Assembly: GCA_017380995.1 (NCBI GenBank)
Contig: JAFOCY010000069.1
Span: 1 to 11,204 of the forward strand
Reading direction: 5' to 3'
Origin: Oscillibacter sp.
GTDB lineage: Bacteria; Bacillota; Clostridia; Oscillospirales; Oscillospiraceae
DNA length: 11,204 nt
Part shown: positions 7,192 to 11,204 of the stretch, piece by piece
Numbering within the stretch: the stretch's first letter is position 1
Layout of the letters: each line of letters opens with the position of its first letter
Made by a program: the position numbers and the translations under genes
The notes under the pieces: generated by a model
Seen by the model: the letters and a program-made list of their open reading frames with translations, nothing else
Database searches by the model: none
What the model was told of the DNA's origin: nothing

Positions 7192-7437
7192 ATGCAGACC
7201 ATTACCAAAACCCCTGTCAATAAGATCAACTATCAGGATAATTTCCTCCTCCGGGCCCGGCGGGAGGCCGTCCCTGTCACCATGTTTTTGATGAACGGCT
7301 TCCAGATGCGGGGCATCATCCGAGGCTTTGACGCCTTCGTTGTCATGCTGGAGAGCGAAGGCCGCCAGCAGATCATTTATAAACACGCCATTTCCACCAT
7401 CGCCCCCAGCCGGCCCATCACCTGGGAAACCACATGA
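7192..7437 (+). CDS. hfq: RNA chaperone Hfq
   Basis: 81 residues containing essentially only the Sm core of this hexameric ring protein, which anneals small RNAs to mRNAs. Sm1 runs from about Tyr14 to Leu53 with QDNFL (Gln15, Asp16), the turn NGFQMRGIIRGFDAFVV, and Sm2 IIYKHAISTIAP with the diagnostic Tyr63-Lys64-His65. The proximal-pore position that is Gln41 in E. coli is Ala48 here. The lateral rim reads RARREA (Arg21, Arg23, Arg24), closer to the arginine-rich rim of E. coli Hfq than to the weaker rim of Bacillus subtilis. The C-terminus is short (nine residues after Pro72), as is usual outside gammaproteobacteria. The start at 7192 follows AAAAGGAG (7177-7184) by about 8 bases. It sits 63 bases after miaA with structured leader sequence between, and 43 bases before the HlyD-like gene. 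Confidence 0.97.
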   Translation: MQTITKTPVNKINYQDNFLLRARREAVPVTMFLMNGFQMRGIIRGFDAFVVMLESEGRQQIIYKHAISTIAPSRPITWETT

Positions 7438-7480
7438 GTTGATGGCCGGCGGGGCGGGAGAGATACATAAGAGGAGCCCC

Positions 7481-8746
7481 ATGAAGAAAAAGAGACTGCT
7501 TGGAAAAGTGCTGATGGCCGCCGCCATGCTGGGTGTGGTGGCCTATTTCGGCATCAATATCGCAAGCTACTTTGAAGATCCCCTCACCACCACCCTGGCC
7601 TATACCTACCGGGTTAATCAGGGCGTGGATGTGACCGGGTATGTTGTCCGGGAGGAAGTTCTCCTTCCCGACGAGGACGCCGGCGTCCTCCACCTGACAA
7701 GGGCGGAAGGGGAGAAGGTGAGCCGCCACGGCACCGTGGCCACGGTCTACGCCGACAGCGCATCCCTCCAGGCCCAAACGGAGGTGGACGAGCTCACCAC
7801 CCGCATCGAACAGCTCCAGTACGCCCGGGATGCCGCTGTTGCGGATGAGGTGGCGCTGAAGCTGGACAGCCAGATCATCACCGCCCTGCTGGACTATCAG
7901 GAGGAGGTCACCGCGGGCCAGCTGCGCTCCGCCGAGACTGCCGGCAGCAAGCTCCGCTCCCTGATTTTGAAGCGGGACTATACCCATGCGGATACGGAGA
8001 ACCTGGAGGCCCAGATCACTGCCCTCCAGGCGGAACGAAACGCCAAGAAGGCCCAGGTATCCGCCTCTGTGCGCAGGGTGACAGTGCCTTCCTCCGGCCT
8101 TTGGAGCGCGGCGGTGGATGGATATGAGGCCGTTCTGACCCCGGCGTCCGTTTTGTCCATGACGCCCACCCAGCTTTCTTCTGCCGCGGCGGACAGCGCC
8201 GCCACCTCCAATACCGGGAAAATGATCCTGGGAGATACCTGGTATTTTGCCGCCGTTCTCTCCGAGGCAGACGCAAAGGACCTGAAAAAGAAGGAAGGCG
8301 GGGGTGTTGACCTCTCCCTGCGCTTTACAAAAGAGGCGGAGCGGGACCTGGGCGTTTCCATCGTCCATATCAGCGACGCGGAAAACGGACGGTGCGTAGT
8401 GGTGCTGGAGGGGCAGACGTATCTGCAGGAGCTGACCATGCTGCGCCAGCAACGGGCCCAGATCGTCACCGGCACCGTGGAGGGCCTGCGTATCCCCAAG
8501 GAAGCCCTGCACGCGGAAAAGACCTCCTCTACGCAGGATGGCATTGCAAAGTCCGACGCCGTAGGCGTCTACTGTATTGTGGGTATGGAAGCCCGCTTCA
8601 AGCCGGTAGAGGTCATTTACAGCGGCGAGAGCTTTGTGATCGTAAGATCCACCGCCAAAGAAGACCAGGAGAACATCCGTCTGCGGAGCGGAGATGAGGT
8701 CATCGTCCAGGCAAGAGGGCTTTACGACGGAAAGGTGGTCGGGTGA
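7481..8746 (+). CDS. HlyD-like membrane-fusion/adaptor protein, single-pass
   Basis: 421 residues from ATG 7481, with GAGGAG (7471-7476) four bases upstream. The frame stays open back to 7328 across the hfq 3' end, but that extension only shadows hfq. The N-terminus is MKKKR then a hydrophobic helix at about 7-28, so the protein is predicted to be anchored with its bulk outside the membrane. After it, DVTGYVVREEVLLP and GVLHLTRAEGEKVSRHGTVATVY (about 50-90) look like the first half of a biotinyl-lipoyl/barrel-sandwich domain. A Gln/Glu/Ala-rich stretch (about 95-200) is likely coiled coil. A return to beta structure follows (GDTWYFAAVLSEADA; IVTGTVEGLRIPKEALH; RLRSGDEVIVQARG). This order fits HlyD/RND-adaptor proteins as found in Gram-positives. 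No ABC or other transporter accompanies it here; instead it lies just upstream of yggS-sepF-divIVA. The family call is reasonable, the function unknown. Confidence 0.75.
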   Translation: MKKKRLLGKVLMAAAMLGVVAYFGINIASYFEDPLTTTLAYTYRVNQGVDVTGYVVREEVLLPDEDAGVLHLTRAEGEKVSRHGTVATVYADSASLQAQTEVDELTTRIEQLQYARDAAVADEVALKLDSQIITALLDYQEEVTAGQLRSAETAGSKLRSLILKRDYTHADTENLEAQITALQAERNAKKAQVSASVRRVTVPSSGLWSAAVDGYEAVLTPASVLSMTPTQLSSAAADSAATSNTGKMILGDTWYFAAVLSEADAKDLKKKEGGGVDLSLRFTKEAERDLGVSIVHISDAENGRCVVVLEGQTYLQELTMLRQQRAQIVTGTVEGLRIPKEALHAEKTSSTQDGIAKSDAVGVYCIVGMEARFKPVEVIYSGESFVIVRSTAKEDQENIRLRSGDEVIVQARGLYDGKVVG

Positions 8747-8758
8747 TGGATTCACCCG
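8740..8758 (+). repeat. Short hairpin spanning the stop codon of the HlyD-like gene
   Basis: CGGGTGA (8740-8746) and TCACCCG (8752-8758) form a perfect 7-bp stem with loop TGGAT, and the left arm contains the TGA stop. The next bases are CCTGATGGTG, not a T tract, so termination is unlikely. It may protect or process an mRNA end or be chance. Confidence 0.35.
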
Positions 8759-8793
8759 CCTGATGGTGAAAAAGATAGAAAGGAATCCTCCCT

Positions 8794-9489
8794 ATGATGC
8801 CGATTGCTGAAAATATTGCTGCCATTCGGGAAAAGATGTCTGCCGCCGCCCTGGCGGCAGGCCGGGATCCCGGCGAGATTTTGCTGGTGGGCGCCAGCAA
8901 GATGAATGACGCCGCCGCCTGCAAAGCTGCCGTTGCCGCAGGCATTGACGCCCTGGGTGAAAACCGCGTCCAGGAGATGACGGCGAAGCTCGCTGAAGAT
9001 GCCTACACCGGTGCCCCCCTCCACTTTATCGGCCACCTCCAGCGCAACAAGGTCAAGCAGGTGGTGGGAAAGGTGGATCTCATCCAGTCCGTGGGCTCGC
9101 TGGAGCTTCTTGCAGAGATTGAGAAGACGGCGGCAAAGCTCGGTATCGTCCAGAATATCCTCCTGGAAGTGAATGTGGGGATGGAGGAAGCCAAAAGCGG
9201 CTTTGCTCCCCAGGATATGGAAGAAGCGGCCAAGGCCGCTTTGGAGTGTCCTCACGTCCATGTCCAGGGACTCATGACGATCCCTCCGGCGGACGCTTCG
9301 CCGGAGGAAAACCGCGCGTATTTTCACAAAGTTCGCGCGCTTTATGTTGACATCAATGCAAAATTGTTTCATAATAATTTTAAATACCTGTCTATGGGCA
9401 TGAGCGGCGATTACGAGGACGCCATTGCCTGCGGGGCCACTATGGTCCGTGTCGGCAGCGCCATTTTCGGAGCCCGGCACTACACTTGA
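8794..9489 (+). CDS. yggS: YggS/PLPBP-family pyridoxal phosphate homeostasis protein
   Basis: 231 residues with the fold-type III PLP barrel seen in YggS/YlmE/PROSC. The PLP-binding lysine lies in LVGASK (Lys36), followed by ALGENRVQEM, HFIGHLQRNKVK (77-87), the LLEVNVGMEEAKSGF segment, and a C-terminal phosphate site LSMGMSGDYEDAI with VRVGSAIFG (Arg219, Gly221, Ser222). The family binds PLP without known catalysis and buffers vitamin B6 and amino-acid pools. It is often encoded next to sepF, as here. The start is ATG 8794 (8797 is also ATG); AAAGGA at 8779-8784 supports either. The gene's 3' third contains a conspicuously AT-rich segment (about 9341-9390) using TTG, AAT and AAA codons unlike the CTG/AAC/AAG-rich rest. 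A strong promoter-like sequence lies within it. sepF begins 25 bases after the stop. Confidence 0.95.
   Translation: MMPIAENIAAIREKMSAAALAAGRDPGEILLVGASKMNDAAACKAAVAAGIDALGENRVQEMTAKLAEDAYTGAPLHFIGHLQRNKVKQVVGKVDLIQSVGSLELLAEIEKTAAKLGIVQNILLEVNVGMEEAKSGFAPQDMEEAAKAALECPHVHVQGLMTIPPADASPEENRAYFHKVRALYVDINAKLFHNNFKYLSMGMSGDYEDAIACGATMVRVGSAIFGARHYT
9347..9375 (+). promoter_or_regulatory. Near-consensus sigma-A promoter inside yggS, upstream of sepF
   Basis: TTGACA (9347-9352) is a perfect -35 element. Exactly 17 bases later CATAAT (9370-9375) matches five of six positions of the -10 consensus. Transcription would start near 9382, giving a leader of about 130 bases before the sepF ATG. The surrounding AT-rich patch stands out in a GC-rich window. 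It would let sepF and divIVA be expressed independently of the upstream operon. Confidence 0.65.
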
Positions 9490-9514
9490 TTCTGAACGGA
9501 TTGGAGACTTTGTC

Positions 9515-9952
9515 ATGAGCATTCTGGACGAGCTGAAAAAATTCACCCGCCCCTACGACGATGAGGACGATGAATTTGAAGAATTTGAGGAGACTCCCCG
9601 CAGGGACAGTTTTGAAGACCGCAGAGCCAAGGTGAGCGAGGACCGCCGGGGCAAGGTGGTGAATATCCACGCCACTACCCAGCTGAAGGTGGTGCTGGTG
9701 AAGCCTGACCGCTTCGAAGCCGCCTCCGAGGTGGCGGACCACCTGAAGGACAAGCGCACCGTGGTGCTGAACCTGGAGTCCACCAATAAGGACGTTGCCC
9801 GCCGCCTGATCGACTTCCTCTCCGGCGTTACTTACGGCGTGGAAGGCAAGATCAAGAAGGTCTCTGCCAACACTTACATCATCACGCCCTATCACGTGGA
9901 CTTCGAGGGCGACCTCATTGACGAGCTGGAAAACAACGGCCTTTATTTTTGA
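9515..9952 (+). CDS. sepF: Cell division protein SepF
   Basis: 145 residues, typical for SepF, which tethers FtsZ filaments to the membrane and helps organise septation in Gram-positives. The first residues MSILDELKKFTRP can form the short amphipathic membrane-binding helix. An acidic linker DDEDDEFEEFEE (about 15-26) and a basic segment follow. The DUF552 core runs from about residue 48: VVNIHATTQLKVVLVKPDRF, then HLKDKRTVVLNLE, ARRLIDFLSGVTYG and YIITPYHVDF. The start is ATG 9515, preceded by TTGGAG (9501-9506). The open frame back to 9425 lies inside yggS and is not supported. It follows yggS by 25 bases and precedes the divIVA-domain gene by 18. It may be transcribed from the promoter at 9347-9375 as well as from upstream. 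Confidence 0.96.
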   Translation: MSILDELKKFTRPYDDEDDEFEEFEETPRRDSFEDRRAKVSEDRRGKVVNIHATTQLKVVLVKPDRFEAASEVADHLKDKRTVVLNLESTNKDVARRLIDFLSGVTYGVEGKIKKVSANTYIITPYHVDFEGDLIDELENNGLYF

Positions 9953-9970
9953 ACGGGAGGAACATGACCG

Positions 9971-10690
9971 ATGCTGACACCGCAGGAAGTTTCCAGCCGC
10001 GCATTCCCCAAAGCCGCCCTGGGCGGATACAACATGGGCGCGGTGGATGAATTTTTGGACGAACTGACCGACGACTATACCGCACTTTATAAAGAAAATG
10101 CCGCCCTCAAGGCCAAGATGAAGGTTTTGGTGGAGAAGGTGGAGGAATACCGCGCCACGGAGGATTCCATGCGCGCAACGCTGCTCACCGCCCAGCGCAT
10201 GGCCGATAAGATCGTCCAGGAGGCGGAGACCAAGCGGGACGAGATGCTTGCCCACGCCGAGGAGGCTGCCCGGGAGAAGCTGCAGGAGTACCGCGAGCAG
10301 GTCTATACCGCAGAGGAGCGGATGAAGATGGGCCAGCTGGAGCTTGCCAGATTCGTGGCCGAAAGCCGCGCCGTGTGCGAAAAGCAGCTTGCCTTCCTGG
10401 ACCAGCTTCCCGAGGTGAAGGTGGACCTGATGGAGTCCATGATGCCCAAGGCCGCCGAGTTTGCCCCTGCCGAGGCTGGTGTGGATACCACTGCAGACGA
10501 GATCGGCGAGGCTGTGATGGCAGCCTTTGCCGCCGAGAAGACCGAAGAGGAGCCCGAAGCCGTTCCTGCCGCCCCCGTGGAGGAGAAAGAGGAGAACTAC
10601 GAAGAGCTCTTCAACGCCAAGGAGGATACCACGGCCACCCGCCGTATCAACCTGGGCGAGCTGAAATTCGGCCGCAACTACAAAGACTAA
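9971..10690 (+). CDS. DivIVA-domain protein
   Basis: 239 residues. The N-terminal DivIVA lipid-binding domain (about 1-60) is clear: MLTPQEVSSRAFPKAALGGY, then DEFLDELTDDYTALYKENAALKAKM. DivIVA proteins bind negatively curved membrane at septa and poles and recruit division, sporulation or cell-wall partners. A long coiled coil (about 30-145) follows, then a flexible Ala/Glu-rich acidic tail (about 165-222) and a terminal basic/hydrophobic segment RINLGELKFGRNYKD. In B. subtilis DivIVA Phe17 and Arg18 of the FRGY loop insert into and contact the membrane; here the same place reads ALGGY, with no Arg and one extra residue. I leave the symbol empty because paralogues such as GpsB-like proteins share this domain, though position and length favour true DivIVA. 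GGGAGG at 9955-9960 supports ATG 9971. A strong terminator directly follows. Confidence 0.92.
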   Translation: MLTPQEVSSRAFPKAALGGYNMGAVDEFLDELTDDYTALYKENAALKAKMKVLVEKVEEYRATEDSMRATLLTAQRMADKIVQEAETKRDEMLAHAEEAAREKLQEYREQVYTAEERMKMGQLELARFVAESRAVCEKQLAFLDQLPEVKVDLMESMMPKAAEFAPAEAGVDTTADEIGEAVMAAFAAEKTEEEPEAVPAAPVEEKEENYEELFNAKEDTTATRRINLGELKFGRNYKD

Positions 10691-10693
10691 TGC

Positions 10694-10729
10694 GAAAGCG
10701 GCTCCCACGGAGCCGCTTTCTTATTTTTT
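10694..10729 (+). terminator. Rho-independent terminator after the divIVA-domain gene
   Basis: GAAAGCGGCTCC (10694-10705) pairs perfectly with GGAGCCGCTTTC (10709-10720), giving 12 bp around a CAC loop. TTATTTTTT (10721-10729) follows. It begins three bases after the stop codon and marks the end of the division-gene transcript. The opposite strand has no matching T tract, so it acts in one direction only. Confidence 0.95.
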
Positions 10730-10754
10730 GAAATTCGTCAAAGGAGGCTTTTTT

Positions 10755-11204
10755 ATGGCGCATCCCCAGCCCATCGTGGCCTTTCTCTATGACTTTGATA
10801 AGACCCTGTGCACTACCGACATGGAGGACTACGCCTTCATCCCCTCCCTGGGTATGACACCGGCGGAGTTTTGGGCCAAGGCCAACGGCTTTGGCCGCAG
10901 CAACCGGGTGGACGGGATCCTTGCCTATATGTACACCATGATCTGGGAATCGGAGCGGAAAAACCTGCCCTTTACCCGGGAGGCCCTGGTGGAGATGGGA
11001 AAGGAGATCGTGCTCTTTCCCGGCGTCCAGGACTGGTTCACCCGCATCAATGCCTTTGGACGTACCCAGGGGGTGAAGGTGGAGCACTATATCATCTCCT
11101 CCGGCCTCAGGGAGATCATTGAGGGCTGCTCCATCAGCCGGGAATTTAAGGAGATCTACGCCAGCGAGTTTTATTATGATGAGGAAGGCCGCCCTGTCTG
11201 GCCC
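10755..11204 (+). CDS. HAD-family phosphohydrolase, N-terminal part (3' end outside window)
   Basis: The first 150 residues of an open frame that reaches the window edge. The start at ATG 10755 follows AAGGAGG (10741-10747) by 7 bases. HAD motif I is YDFDKT with nucleophile Asp13 and acid/base Asp15. A cap-like alpha-helical segment follows (about 20-85, MTPAEFWAKANGF and IWESERKNLPFTREAL). Motif II is probably the Ser in YIISSGLREII (Ser115 or Ser116). Motifs III and IV lie beyond the window. Such enzymes hydrolyse phosphate esters through a phospho-aspartate; the large insertion after motif I suggests a C1-type cap, but the substrate cannot be told. It starts only 25 bases after the strong terminator's T tract and has no visible promoter. 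Confidence 0.85.
   Translation, partial: MAHPQPIVAFLYDFDKTLCTTDMEDYAFIPSLGMTPAEFWAKANGFGRSNRVDGILAYMYTMIWESERKNLPFTREALVEMGKEIVLFPGVQDWFTRINAFGRTQGVKVEHYIISSGLREIIEGCSISREFKEIYASEFYYDEEGRPVWP

Noticed and set aside
7418..8755. 445-codon minus-strand frame opposite the HlyD-like gene
   Set aside because: Same antisense effect; the + strand protein has a membrane anchor and a plausible domain order.
9964..10053. Small frame from ATG 9964 just before the DivIVA start
   Set aside because: It is only about 29 codons in another frame of divIVA. The ribosome site is better spaced for ATG 9971.
10054..10080. TTGGAC followed by TATACC inside divIVA as a promoter
   Set aside because: Spacing is about 15 bases with poor matches, and both fall within conserved DivIVA codons.
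9440..10708. 422-codon minus-strand frame spanning sepF and divIVA
   Set aside because: It crosses two clear genes and would begin within the terminator stem. Leu/His-rich shadow translation.
10728..10756. TTGAAA as a -35 box for the HAD gene
   Set aside because: A -10 element at 16-18 bases would fall on the start codon, downstream of the gene's own ribosome site.
1..11204. Search for tRNA/rRNA genes, CRISPR arrays, insertion sequences, attachment sites and defence or phage genes
   Set aside because: None was seen. Coding is nearly continuous with conserved housekeeping families and uniform composition apart from the AT-rich patch in yggS.

Overview
This window is a GC-rich stretch of chromosome (about 60% G+C by eye) with every recognisable gene on the + strand. 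It reads as core genome of a high-GC member of the Clostridia, most likely Oscillospirales/Oscillospiraceae. The evidence is the mutS/mutL/miaA/hfq gene order, the Gram-positive division genes sepF and divIVA, an endonuclease-type MutL with no MutH, and strong AAGGAGG-type ribosome binding sites. The taxon is an inference; no rRNA or other phylogenetic marker is present.

Layout. 1-184: C-terminal end of an MBL-fold metallohydrolase cut by the window edge. 256-7437: a tightly packed run of mutS, a CPBP-family membrane protease, mutL, a flavodoxin-fold NAD(P)H oxidoreductase, miaA and hfq. The gaps up to miaA are only 9-23 bases, so these genes are probably co-transcribed. They serve mismatch recognition (MutS), strand nicking (MutL), tRNA A37 isopentenylation (MiaA) and sRNA/mRNA pairing (Hfq), with two genes inserted around mutL. 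The 63 bases between miaA and hfq hold a palindrome centred on the miaA stop codon, a hairpin, and a third copy of the hairpin arm next to the hfq ribosome binding site. 7481-8746: a single-pass HlyD-like membrane-fusion/adaptor protein with no transporter partner in view. 8794-10690: yggS (PLP homeostasis), sepF (FtsZ membrane anchor) and a DivIVA-domain protein, a typical Gram-positive division block that here lacks the ylmG/ylmH genes often found between sepF and divIVA. It ends in a textbook intrinsic terminator (12-bp perfect stem plus T tract). 10755-11204: the first 150 residues of a HAD-family phosphohydrolase that runs off the window.

The most useful non-obvious signals are these. 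(1) A near-consensus sigma-A promoter, TTGACA-17 bp-CATAAT, lies inside the 3' part of yggS in an unusually AT-rich patch and would give sepF-divIVA their own transcript. (2) Mutually exclusive hairpins in the hfq leader flank an A-rich tract that could bind Hfq. (3) The DivIVA protein has an altered membrane-binding loop. (4) The beta-clamp motif of MutS looks degraded while that of MutL is intact. (5) The HAD gene begins immediately after the strong terminator, leaving no visible room for a promoter. I see no mobile element, CRISPR array, RNA gene, phage or defence gene and no clear horizontal transfer. The window does not show an evidently new multi-gene system.
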